Origin: Streptomyces sp. GQFP
Lineage (GTDB): Bacteria > Actinomycetota > Actinomycetes > Streptomycetales > Streptomycetaceae
Length of the DNA stretch: 64,000 nt
NCBI RefSeq assembly: GCF_021545335.1
Contig: NZ_CP089312.1
Coordinates: forward strand, 2,666,001 to 2,730,000
Reading direction: 5' to 3'
Shown: piece after piece, positions 10,137 to 17,837 of the stretch
Numbering within the stretch: position 1 is the first letter of the stretch
Layout: every line of letters begins with the position of its first letter
Position numbers and translations under genes: made by a program
Notes under the pieces: generated by a model
The model's database searches: none
What the model saw: only the letters and a program-made list of their open reading frames with translations
Told to the model about the DNA's origin: nothing

Positions 10137-10852
10137 GCAGGGACCAGGAGCAGGACGGAGACGTGCGAGAGCTGCGCAGGCTGCTGGCCGTGCCTGCCGA
10201 ACGGGACTTCCCCGAAGGCCGACGGGTTCAGCGGGAGGAACATCTGATGCGCAGTTTGCGGACGTTGGCGGGACAGCGGACCGACGGGCGCGGGCGCCGG
10301 GTGGGGCAGCGGCTGGCGATGGGGCTGGCGGCGGCAGCGGTCGCGGCGGGCGTGACGGTGGCGCTGCCGGGCGGGTCGGACAGCGGGACGGAGAGCGGGA
10401 AGAAGGCCGAGAAGGGAACCGAACAGGGGACCGAGAAGGGCACGGGGACCGGGAACGGGAAGAAGACCGACGTGGTGCCGGCCGGCTACGCGCTGAAGAA
10501 GAACGCGAACGGCACGCTGACCATCTATATCAAGGAGGTCAGCATCTGGAGGAACGGGGACGCGGCGCACTTCAAGGAGATGACGGCCAAGATCCGGGCG
10601 GCCGGTTTCAACGCGGTCGTCGAGAACTTCCCCTGGGACAAGGTCTGCGGGCAGGACCGGGGAGAGGTCCTGATGCCGGAGAAGACCGGTGACGGCGACT
10701 GGGACCAACGGTTCGTCATGACGCACGCGGACACATATCTGGTCACGGTGCACGAGCCCGAGCCCGGACCGAAGGAGCCCGGGCAGACGCAGCCGACCTT
10801 CTACAGCGACAAGTTCATCAAGGGCCCGGTCAAACCGTGCAAGTCCTCGTGA
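10133..10852 (+). CDS. Single-pass membrane protein paired with ECF sigma factor
   Basis: 239-residue protein with a cytoplasmic N-terminal segment of about 60 residues (EQDGDVRELRRLLAVPAERD), one membrane helix at about 61-79 and an extracytoplasmic part that begins with a Gly/Lys/Glu/Thr-rich linker and continues with a compact domain containing two cysteines. The arrangement is that of the sigma-coupled membrane proteins common in actinobacteria (N-terminal leucine-rich segment, TM, external domain), so it may act as an anti-sigma factor or be a regulated surface protein; no zinc-binding ZAS motif is present. GTG at 10133 gives a GTGA overlap with the sigma gene; GTG at 10130 is also possible. 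A strong hairpin follows. Confidence 0.75.
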   Translation: MSRDQEQDGDVRELRRLLAVPAERDFPEGRRVQREEHLMRSLRTLAGQRTDGRGRRVGQRLAMGLAAAAVAAGVTVALPGGSDSGTESGKKAEKGTEQGTEKGTGTGNGKKTDVVPAGYALKKNANGTLTIYIKEVSIWRNGDAAHFKEMTAKIRAAGFNAVVENFPWDKVCGQDRGEVLMPEKTGDGDWDQRFVMTHADTYLVTVHEPEPGPKEPGQTQPTFYSDKFIKGPVKPCKSS

Positions 10853-10876
10853 CCCGCCCCATGACGTGGTGAGGCC

Positions 10877-10907
10877 GTGACGCGGCCGTGCGACACGGCC
10901 GCGTCAC
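10877..10907 (+). terminator. Strong hairpin terminator after the sigma/membrane-protein pair
   Basis: Perfect 14-base stem (GTGACGCGGCCGTG and complement) with a 3-base loop, 24 bases past the stop. Very likely the end of the sigma operon. Confidence 0.8.
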
Positions 10908-11042
10908 AGCCCCGGAGTCGCTTCGAACGGGCTGGAGAAGGGCTGCCCGTTGGGCCTGCACCCCCGCGCCTCCTTCGCCGACTACCTGGCCCGCTGGCTC
11001 ATCGACGCGATGGGCGAGTACCGCGTGCCGGAGATCCCGTAG
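10908..11042 (+). pseudogene. Possible 3' remnant of a lost gene
   Basis: Immediately after the hairpin a frame of 44 codons runs to a TAG with nearly every third base G or C, the coding signature of this genome. The peptide ends LARWLIDAMGEYRVPEIP and has no convincing start or ribosome site. I do not recognise it. It may be the truncated C-terminus of a deleted gene. The alternative is chance GC-rich spacer; another frame through it gives only an Arg/Pro shadow. Confidence 0.3.
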
Positions 11043-11113
11043 CAGGTGTCACTTGTGCAAGGGTTGGGGTACTTCAACTCCTGTCCCCCCACCCGTACTT
11101 CAGGGAGCACCGC

Positions 11114-11674
11114 ATGCTGCGCGGCATCGACGTGAGCGCGTACCAGTCCGACACCTACGACACGGACGGCCTCTCCTTCGTCTTCATCAAGGCGACGGAG
11201 GGCCGTTCGTACATCAACCCCAAGCTGACGGCCCAGACGAAGCGGGCCCGCGACGGCGGCTGCGTGGTCGGCTTCTACCACTTCCTCTGGCCCGGCAACC
11301 TGACGGCCCAGGCCGAGTACTTCGTCGCCCAGGCCCCGGAGCGGGGCAACGCCGACATCCTCGCCGTCGACTGGGAGACGACGGGCGACGGCACCCACGC
11401 GTCCAACGCGGAGAAGGACACCTTCATCCGCAAGGTGAAGGAGCTTCGGCCGGACTGCCGGGTCGTCCTCTACTGCAACCGGAACTTCTGGCTGAACATC
11501 GACACGACCTCCTACGCCGGTGACGGACTGTGGATCGCCGACTATGTGACGGCCGGTGAGCCCCGTATCCAGGCCAAGTGGCTCTTCCACCAGTACACCG
11601 ACGACCCGGTCGACACGAACGTCGGCGACTTCGCGACCAAGAAGGCGCTGCAGGAGTGGGCGGACTTCAAATGA
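11114..11674 (+). CDS. Glycoside hydrolase family 25 lysozyme
   Basis: 186-residue muramidase-fold domain almost alone on the chain. The GH25 signature is at the N-terminus (GIDVSAYQ, Asp6) and in VDWETT (Asp86 and Glu88, the expected catalytic pair), with the IKATEG and VGFYHFLWPG strands between. Members cleave the MurNAc-GlcNAc bond of peptidoglycan. There is no signal peptide or cell-wall-binding domain; the ATG at 11114 follows CAGGGAG by about 6 bases. Without an export signal it would need cell lysis or a non-classical route to reach the wall, or could act on other glycans. No phage genes surround it. Confidence 0.9.
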   Translation: MLRGIDVSAYQSDTYDTDGLSFVFIKATEGRSYINPKLTAQTKRARDGGCVVGFYHFLWPGNLTAQAEYFVAQAPERGNADILAVDWETTGDGTHASNAEKDTFIRKVKELRPDCRVVLYCNRNFWLNIDTTSYAGDGLWIADYVTAGEPRIQAKWLFHQYTDDPVDTNVGDFATKKALQEWADFK

Positions 11675-11782
11675 CGGGTCCGTCGGCTGACGGGCTCATC
11701 GACTGACAGGTGACGGCCGACATATCCTCGGCACAGCCGCACACCTGGACCGGGGGCGTCCCATGGCCGAGACGGGCACATC

Positions 11783-12466
11783 GTGAACGGCGGTCGCCGC
11801 CCGGCCACCTTCTGGGAGGCGCTGGCGCCCGCGGAGCGGGACGCGTTGCTGCGGGTGGCGAGCCGGATGTCGCTGCCCGCCGACGAGCAGTTCCTGGCGC
11901 AGGGCGAGGACTCCGACCATCTGGTCGTGCTGCTGCGCGGCTGGGTCAAGGTCGTCGCCCAGTCCCACGCCGGCTACCGCGCCCTGCTCGCGCTGCGCGG
12001 TCCCGGTGAACTCCTCGGTGAGCAGGCGGGGTTGGAGCGAACCCGGCGCTCGGCCTCGCTGCTCACGGCGACGACGGTCGACCTGCTGCAGCTGCCTGCC
12101 GCCCGCTTCCAGGCGCTGGCCCGGACCAGCGCAGGAGTGTCGGCGGCGCTGGAGCAGACGCTGTCCGGGCGGCTGCGCGAGGCCGACGTCCAGCGCACCG
12201 GCATCACCGAACCGGTCCCGGTGCGGCTCGCCGCCCTCCTCCTCGACCTGGCCGAACGCTGCGGGCATCCCGACCCGGACGGCACCGGCGTACGCATCAC
12301 GCTGCCGCTCTCCCAGGACGACCTGGCGGGGCTGGTGCTCAGCTCGCGCCGTACGGTGAGCCGGGTGCTGGAGCAATGGCGCGGCCGGGGCTGGATCGTG
12401 ACGGGGCGTCAGGCGTTGCTGATCCGGTCGGTGGACCAGTTGAAGGGGGAGGCGTTCGGGGGGTGA
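11783..12466 (+). CDS. Crp/Fnr family transcriptional regulator
   Basis: 227 residues. The N-terminal cyclic-nucleotide-binding-type beta roll spans about residues 20-130 (LPADEQFLAQGEDSDHLVVLL, then LRGPGELLGEQAGL in place of the canonical phosphate-binding cassette). The C-terminal winged helix-turn-helix includes SQDDLAGLVLSSRRTVSRVL. The GELLGE segment lacks the full FGE..L....RSA cassette of strict cAMP binders, though ERTRRSASL follows, so a ligand is possible. It has a GTG start at 11783. The gene converges on the SPFH/TIR/cyclase cluster, where a class III cyclase domain is encoded 4 kb away; whether the two are linked is unknown. Confidence 0.88.
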   Translation: MNGGRRPATFWEALAPAERDALLRVASRMSLPADEQFLAQGEDSDHLVVLLRGWVKVVAQSHAGYRALLALRGPGELLGEQAGLERTRRSASLLTATTVDLLQLPAARFQALARTSAGVSAALEQTLSGRLREADVQRTGITEPVPVRLAALLLDLAERCGHPDPDGTGVRITLPLSQDDLAGLVLSSRRTVSRVLEQWRGRGWIVTGRQALLIRSVDQLKGEAFGG

Positions 12467-12529
12467 CCGACCGGAGCGCCGGAAGTTCCGCCCTGCACAA
12501 CGGTTTTCCCGTGTGCCTGTGCTCTCCGC

Positions 12530-14353
12530 TCAGACCTCGTCGTACTCGTCGTCCGCCGCCTCGTCCCCGTCGATCGTGTCCGTCACGTTCTCCGTCAGTT
12601 CCTCCCTGCCCGGGGTCGCCTCGATCCCCTGACCTGTGCGCAGCTCGCGCAGCCGGGAGAGCATGTCCTGCATGGTTGCCATCGGCAGGACCTGGGCGAG
12701 TTGGGTGATGTCGCCGCCGCCGATGTACTCGGGGACGTCGAACTTGGCGAACTCCCGGACGATGCGGATCATCGCCACGTTGTCCGGGCCCAGCAGAGCC
12801 ACCTCCTCCTTGAGTTCGAGGGCGACCCGCCGGGCCTCCTGTCGCACCCGGTACTCGTCGATCAGGTCCTCCAGCTTGGCGTTCTTCAGGCTCACTCCGA
12901 GGTTTTCGCCGCGCATCTCCTCGTAGAACTTCGCCTTGAGGCGTTCGAGGAGGACCGGGTCCGTGGGGGTGAAGCTGCCGAGGGTGCCGCCCAGCATGCC
13001 GAGTTCCCACTTCTCCAGCGCGTGCATGACCCGGTCGGTGAGTTCCTTGCGGACGTCCTGGTAACTCGCGAGGAAGTCCAGCACCGAGCTGGTCATGGCG
13101 ATCTGGGCGAAGTACCCGGCGACGGTCAGTCCGAGGACGTCCCGGACGAACCGCTTCATGGGGGCCCGGTCGTTCACGAGGCCGCCCAGGTCGGAGTCGC
13201 TGTCGTTGCCGAACTGGCTGACCAGCCTGGGTGCCACGCGCGGCGGGATCTGCAGGTTCTGCGAGAGCGTCACCGCCAGGTCGAAGCCCTGGACGTTGAC
13301 GACGATCGGCCCGAGGTCCGCGTCGTAGTTGTCGGTCTCGGCGTCCTGCTTGTTCTGCCAGGTGAGGATCAGCACCCGGGTCGGGATCAGCATCACGCGG
13401 ACGAACCAGGGGTTGAGCGAGTACGCGGTGCCCTGGCCCAGCGTCTGCTCCTGGATGCCCCGCTGTCCCCCGTTCGCCAGGAAGGTCCAGGGCCTGCGGA
13501 AGCTGCTGTGGCCCGGCACCCGCGGGGCCACCGTGCCGGATTCGGTGTCCTCCGGAGGTTCGGCACCGTCGAGGGTGACGACCACTCCGGTGTAGCCCTC
13601 GCTGATGGCCACGTCCCGGAGGTGGGCCGCCGTCAGCCCCTCGTGCGAGGAGCCCACATTGTCGACCGTGATGACCTCGAACAACGCCGGGTTGATGGCG
13701 TAGGAGGTGCCACCGCCCAGAACGGCGAGCTGCTTGCCCTGTTCGCCGCCGCCGGACAGGAAGGCCTGGCCGTCCTGGAAGCTGTTGCACTCGACATGGC
13801 GGCCGAACCGCCGCTCCGGCGGCCGGACGGCCCCCGCCCTGGCCCGCACCAGACCCACCGTGCCCAACGGCACCTCGGTGCGGGGTTCCATCGAGACCTC
13901 GAACAGCCGGGTGTTGATGTAGTACGACTGACCGCCCGCCAGCGTCGTCACCTGGACGCCCTGCTCGCCGCCGCCGAGCAGGAACGCCTCGCCGTCCCGG
14001 AAGTTGTCGCAGTCGACGTGCCGGCCCAAGGTGCGGCCGTCGGTGAGGTTGCGCCCCTCGATCGCTCTGACCAGGCCGATCTGCCCCGGCGGAACGTGCA
14101 CCCGGGGCACGTACTTCACGCTGTACAGCACCGGTGTACGCCAGTGGATGCCTCCGGGGAGCAGCGTGCGGGCGTGCACGCCCTTCGCCGTACCGGGGTT
14201 GATCTCCTTGAACGCGGGATCGGGATACGAGGGGCCGAAGTGGCGGGTGACGATGCCCACATGGTCGGCGGGCACCAGGACGCGCCCCGCCCAGCCGGCC
14301 CACAGCGCCGCTGCCAGCAGGAGTACGAGGACGAGGACGGTCAGGATCTGCAT
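12530..14353 (-). CDS. SPFH/band-7 membrane protein with internal repeats
   Basis: 607 residues. One N-terminal membrane helix (about residues 2-25) is followed by several repeats of a beta-rich unit: short V-G-x-V segments (ADHVGIVTRHFG, GQIGLVRAIEG, GTVGLVRARAG, GYTGVVVTLDG) alternate with units of about 35 residues containing F.DG.AFL.GGGEQG, a Gly turn and YxINPxLFEV (best at about 125-165 and 205-245; a third near 300-335 reads GGQRGIQ..LNPWFVRV). The second half has the band-7-like VNVQGFDLAVTLSQNL strand, helical regions and an acidic tail (DEAADDEYDEV). SPFH proteins assemble rings or cages on membranes and scaffold other proteins. The ATG shares its first base with the TGA of the TIR-GUN4 gene (TGATG), so the two are translationally coupled. 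An ATG 18 bases upstream is less likely. Confidence 0.8.
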   Translation of the reverse strand: MQILTVLVLVLLLAAALWAGWAGRVLVPADHVGIVTRHFGPSYPDPAFKEINPGTAKGVHARTLLPGGIHWRTPVLYSVKYVPRVHVPPGQIGLVRAIEGRNLTDGRTLGRHVDCDNFRDGEAFLLGGGEQGVQVTTLAGGQSYYINTRLFEVSMEPRTEVPLGTVGLVRARAGAVRPPERRFGRHVECNSFQDGQAFLSGGGEQGKQLAVLGGGTSYAINPALFEVITVDNVGSSHEGLTAAHLRDVAISEGYTGVVVTLDGAEPPEDTESGTVAPRVPGHSSFRRPWTFLANGGQRGIQEQTLGQGTAYSLNPWFVRVMLIPTRVLILTWQNKQDAETDNYDADLGPIVVNVQGFDLAVTLSQNLQIPPRVAPRLVSQFGNDSDSDLGGLVNDRAPMKRFVRDVLGLTVAGYFAQIAMTSSVLDFLASYQDVRKELTDRVMHALEKWELGMLGGTLGSFTPTDPVLLERLKAKFYEEMRGENLGVSLKNAKLEDLIDEYRVRQEARRVALELKEEVALLGPDNVAMIRIVREFAKFDVPEYIGGGDITQLAQVLPMATMQDMLSRLRELRTGQGIEATPGREELTENVTDTIDGDEAADDEYDEV

Positions 14354-15798
14354 CACGAGGTGGCCTTCCACTCACGCAGCCGTGCGTGGATCGCCAGCAC
14401 GGTCGTGCTCCAACGGTCGTACCAGTCATGGGCGTTCTCGTGTCCGGGATCCCGGAGGGTGGGAAAGAACCCGGGTCGCACGAGGCGACCGGGCTGTTCC
14501 TGACCCGGCGCGGACCGTCGTACGAAGTCGCTGTAGACCCGGGGTGCGAGTTCCTCCGAGGAGTCGCGCCAGCCCAGGGCCGCGCCCAGGTCGAGGAAGT
14601 ACAGGCCTCCCCGTCGGCCCGGGTCGGGGACGAGTGCGAGCTGTCCGCCGAAACCCTGGCGGCCGTCGGAACAGCCGGCCCACAGTGCGTCGATGCCGGC
14701 CAGCAGGTCCAGGGGGAGCTCGGCGGCCTGGCGTCGGCTCAGCCAGCCCTCGGTGAGCCGGCCGGCCGTCTCCAGGACGAGCCGGGTGGTCAGCAGGTCG
14801 GCGTGCGCGTACTCGCCCTCGGCGAGATGGGCGCGCAGTTGTCCGAGAGCGGCCGACTGTGTCAGGGCGACCACCGGCACCCGACGGCCGCCGGGCCCGC
14901 GGTGCGTCGCTTCGGGGAGCCGGACCGGGCGTTCGTGCCGTACGTCGTCGTACAGCCGGCGCAGCAGGTCGAGTTGCGCCGCGTCCGGCAGGGTGTGGTC
15001 GCGGGCGTCCAGGTGCCAGGTGGCGGCCAGGTGGAAGTTGACGTCACCGTCGAGGAGTACGGGCACGAAGGGCCGCCCGTGCACCTGGCCCTCCAGGATC
15101 ATGCGTGTGACGTCGTCGGAGTCCTGCGACCGGGGAGTCATCACGACGACGACTGCCACGGCGTACCGGAGCTGCTGTCTGATCGTCCAGAACTGGGCGT
15201 CGCCGGGCCGGAGATCGTCCGTCGACCACACCGGCAGCCCGGCCGAGCGCAGCTGCCCGGCCAGCCGAGCGCCGTACTCGGCGTCGGCGGGGGCGTAGCA
15301 GACGACGAAGGCGGGGTCCGCCGGGGGTGTGAGGGGCCGGGGCGGGCTGGGATTCGCGGCGTCGAGGTTGTCCGGGGAGGGGACGGCGTCCGTCGGGCGG
15401 GGGCGGCCCGTGATGATGTCCGCGAGTTCGGCCGCCATGGACGCGAACGCCTGGCCGGTGACGTCACTGAAGTCCCGCCAGACCCGGTGTGCGGCGAACG
15501 GGGGCCTGCGCACGTGCCCGAGCAGCACAGGGATGAAGTGCAGACCGCGCGAGGCCGCCTCGGTGGCCAGCACGGCGTACTCGTCCCTGGCGAGCGCGTC
15601 GCGCATGGATGCCGGGCTGATCACGGCGATCCCGTGAGTGGAGGCGCGCAGGGCGGCCTCCTGCTCGTGGAGCACGACTTTGCCCGGCTCGATGCTCCAC
15701 TGGTCGTGCAACGTCGACAGCCCGTGCTCGGCGAGTTGTCCGGCCAGCATCCTGGCCCAGTCGGCGTCGTCGGCCGCGTAGGAGAGGAACACGTTCAA
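14353..15798 (-). CDS. Double TIR-domain protein with C-terminal GUN4-like domain
   Basis: 481 residues from a TTG start. TIR 1 spans about 2-130 (NVFLSYAADDADWARMLAGQ, GIAVISPAS, candidate catalytic Glu73), and TIR 2 about 162-255 (FVVCYAPADAEYGARLAGQL, AVVVVMTP, Glu236). Residues about 318-470 match the GUN4 fold seen in tetrapyrrole-binding proteins: LRAHLAEGEYAHADLLTT, GRLTEGWL, LPLDLLAGIDALW and SDGRQGFGGQ in the family order. TIR domains either cleave NAD or serve as adaptors. TTG at 15798 was chosen because GAGGAGG lies 9 bases upstream and the codons further up to an ATG at 15927 lack the G/C third-base bias. The stop overlaps the SPFH gene (TGATG). An upstream cyclase-TIR gene ends 210 bases away. 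No close described analogue is known to me. Confidence 0.82.
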   Translation of the reverse strand: MNVFLSYAADDADWARMLAGQLAEHGLSTLHDQWSIEPGKVVLHEQEAALRASTHGIAVISPASMRDALARDEYAVLATEAASRGLHFIPVLLGHVRRPPFAAHRVWRDFSDVTGQAFASMAAELADIITGRPRPTDAVPSPDNLDAANPSPPRPLTPPADPAFVVCYAPADAEYGARLAGQLRSAGLPVWSTDDLRPGDAQFWTIRQQLRYAVAVVVVMTPRSQDSDDVTRMILEGQVHGRPFVPVLLDGDVNFHLAATWHLDARDHTLPDAAQLDLLRRLYDDVRHERPVRLPEATHRGPGGRRVPVVALTQSAALGQLRAHLAEGEYAHADLLTTRLVLETAGRLTEGWLSRRQAAELPLDLLAGIDALWAGCSDGRQGFGGQLALVPDPGRRGGLYFLDLGAALGWRDSSEELAPRVYSDFVRRSAPGQEQPGRLVRPGFFPTLRDPGHENAHDWYDRWSTTVLAIHARLREWKATS

Positions 15799-16008
15799 CC
15801 GCTCGGACCTCCTCGGCCGGCCTTCAGGATCTCCCGGTTGCGGCAGAACCGGGTCGTCCGCTGCGGGGCGACCAAAATAGGGGTGGAACACCACATTCCG
15901 CCCTGATTTCAGATAATCGGCACCCATCCGTGTGAGCCAGGGGACTGCCCTGGGACAACAGGTGCCTGGATGTCCCTGGATGTGCGCCCCGGTGCGGCGC
16001 AAGAGGCG

Positions 16009-17292
16009 TCAGACGCCCGGCGCGGGGGGCCGCCCGCGCACGATCCGCACCAGTCGCCCGACCTCGGCGTCGTACCGCGCGGAGCCGGGCTCGCGCAGGT
16101 CCACCGGTTGCCGGATGGCGGCGAACGCCGGGAGGGCGACGTCGTCCACCGGTGCCGGTACGAAACGCAGGCCGTTCAGATGTGCGTGCTGGAGGAGCGT
16201 CGCGTACTCCTCGGCGATCCGGACGTCGTCCATCGTCGTACGCCCGAACAGGAGCACCCCCAGCACGGCCCCGGCCAGCGCCCGTTCGGCCTCCAGCAGC
16301 GGGACCAGCCCCGGCGCGACCCACCGCACCAGGAACACCGACGCGCTGGCCTCCTGAAGGCGCGAGGCCAGCCGTTCCGCGGCACCGCTCTCGGCGTCCG
16401 CGTACGACACGAAGACGTCGTACGCGCCCTGCCCGCCGGGGCGGTCGTCCCCGGGCCCGGCAACCGGTTCCGCCCTTGGCTCCACCGCTTCGGCCGCGGG
16501 TACATCGGCGGACCGTCGACGGACCGGATCCCGGACATCGAGATCACCCGCCACGTCGTCACGACCGAGGGCCTTGAGCGTGGGCGGCGGAACCGGGCTC
16601 CCCGAGTCGGTTCCGCCGCCGGCTCTTCCCGCTGTGCCGCCCAGAGCGGAGGCTCCCCCTGTCGCTCCGCCGGGCGGCTCCCCCGGATCCGCGGGAAGTC
16701 CTGGTGGCGCCGCGTAGCCGGGTACGGTGACCCAGCCGCGGCGCGGTTCGCCGTGCTTGGTGACGAAGTCGGCCGGCAGATAGGCCGCCGGGTCGATGCC
16801 CGGGTAGCGGCCCAGCACGACCGCCCTGTGGACGCTCTCCGACACCACGAGCACCAGCTGGGCCCGCCGCGCCTCGGCGAGCACCCGCCTGACCGGGCCC
16901 GCGTCCACCAGCCGGGCGAGGTCGTTGATGGCCGTACCGGTCCAGCGCTCGCCCTGCCGGATCACGAGGCCCTGGTTGAGGCCGACCCGCAGCCGCATCC
17001 GGTGGTCCTCGTTGTACCTCGCCCGGTGGGCCAGCAGTGCGTCCTCCAGACCGCGCTGGAGTTCGCGCAGCAGCCTGGTCGGGCTGGTGCCGACGGGGAC
17101 CAGGATCAGCATGCCGTCGCCGCGGTCCTGGACCGGGCAGTCGGCGAGGACGAGTCCGGCCCGGCCGAGCGCGAACCCGACCACCTCGTACAGCTCTTCG
17201 TGCAGGGTGGCCTGGGCGTTCTCCGGGCGCAGGCTGAAGTCCTCGATGTCGAGCAGCACGATCCAGTAGCTGAAGGGGTCCGGCGACATCAT
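16009..17292 (-). CDS. Class III nucleotidyl cyclase-like domain fused to TIR domain
   Basis: 427 residues. The N-terminal domain (about 8-190) looks like a class III adenylate/guanylate cyclase: LLDIEDFS with metal Asp15, QDRGDGMLILVP with the second metal Asp59, RLRVGLNQGLV, and GTAINDLARLVDA matching the N-x-x-x-R transition-state motif. A Gly/Ala/Pro-rich linker of about 100 residues follows, then a TIR domain from 291 (YDVFVSYADAES) with candidate Glu361/Glu362 in RIAEEYATLL. The ATG at 17292 (second ATG at 17289) has AGGAGG 7 bases upstream. A cyclic-nucleotide maker joined to a potential NADase recalls the logic of Pycsar, but in one chain. The base specificity cannot be read from sequence. 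It lies first in the minus-strand cluster with TIR-GUN4 and SPFH. Confidence 0.82.
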   Translation of the reverse strand: MMSPDPFSYWIVLLDIEDFSLRPENAQATLHEELYEVVGFALGRAGLVLADCPVQDRGDGMLILVPVGTSPTRLLRELQRGLEDALLAHRARYNEDHRMRLRVGLNQGLVIRQGERWTGTAINDLARLVDAGPVRRVLAEARRAQLVLVVSESVHRAVVLGRYPGIDPAAYLPADFVTKHGEPRRGWVTVPGYAAPPGLPADPGEPPGGATGGASALGGTAGRAGGGTDSGSPVPPPTLKALGRDDVAGDLDVRDPVRRRSADVPAAEAVEPRAEPVAGPGDDRPGGQGAYDVFVSYADAESGAAERLASRLQEASASVFLVRWVAPGLVPLLEAERALAGAVLGVLLFGRTTMDDVRIAEEYATLLQHAHLNGLRFVPAPVDDVALPAFAAIRQPVDLREPGSARYDAEVGRLVRIVRGRPPAPGV

Positions 17293-17531
17293 GGCTGTCC
17301 TCCTGTGCTCCGGCAGGACCACGAGCCCTCCGGCGGTTCCATGCAAAGGCCTGGCATCAGCAGCGTCTACGCCAACTGGCGCACAGCGTGGCTGATTTGG
17401 CACATCGCCGCTTTTCGGACATGACAGCACACCGGAAGACAAGAAGCCCCATGACGGATTCACGTATTGGACGAGCGAATCCATCGATCCGCCATGACCC
17501 CGCCCCCGGAAGGGCATGAGGGAACGCGAAA

Positions 17532-17561
17532 GGGCGCCCACCGAGAATCCGGCGAGCGCCC
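17532..17561 (-). terminator. Imperfect hairpin after the EF-hand gene
   Basis: Twelve-position stem with two mismatches (GGGCGC paired at the base) and a 6-base loop, 21 bases beyond the EF-hand stop on the minus strand. The rest of 17293-17581, between the cyclase-TIR start and this gene, shows no ORF with coding bias; it is relatively AT-rich near 17380-17470 and presumably holds the cyclase-TIR promoter. Confidence 0.5.
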
Positions 17562-17581
17562 CAACCACGTACCACCGCGCA

Positions 17582-17812
17582 CTACTTGTTCAGGTACGTC
17601 CAGAACTCGTCGAACGACAGGAGCTTGTCGCCGTCGAGGTCGCGGGAGGCGATGATGACCTCGGCCACGGACTCGGTGACGTTCCAGTCACCCTCCTGCG
17701 CCAGGGCGGACTTGAACTCGGCGGCCGTGATGAACCCGTCACCGTTCGTGTCGATCCGCTCGAACTGCTTGCGTGCTTCCTCGATGTCCGCCACCGGGAC
17801 CCGCCCCTTCAT
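17582..17812 (-). CDS. Small EF-hand calcium-binding protein
   Basis: 76 residues with two EF-hands: loop 1 DTNGDGFITAAE (about 22-33) and loop 2 DLDGDKLLSFDE (about 57-68), both with acidic residues at positions 1, 3, 5 and 12 and flanking helices. It belongs with the small two-hand calerythrin-like proteins of Streptomyces thought to buffer or sense calcium in the cytoplasm. No signal peptide or membrane segment. The gene lies 25 bases after a MerR regulator on the same strand and may share its transcript. Confidence 0.92.
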   Translation of the reverse strand: MKGRVPVADIEEARKQFERIDTNGDGFITAAEFKSALAQEGDWNVTESVAEVIIASRDLDGDKLLSFDEFWTYLNK

Positions 17813-17837
17813 GTACGTACCTGCTGACGAGGTCAGA

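Noticed and set aside
11114..11674. Prophage remnant suggested by the GH25 lysozyme
   Set aside because: No holin, tail, integrase or attachment-site features nearby; neighbours are ordinary chromosomal genes.
15932..17424. Plus-strand frames opposite the cyclase-TIR gene
   Set aside because: Compositional shadows without ribosome sites or motifs.
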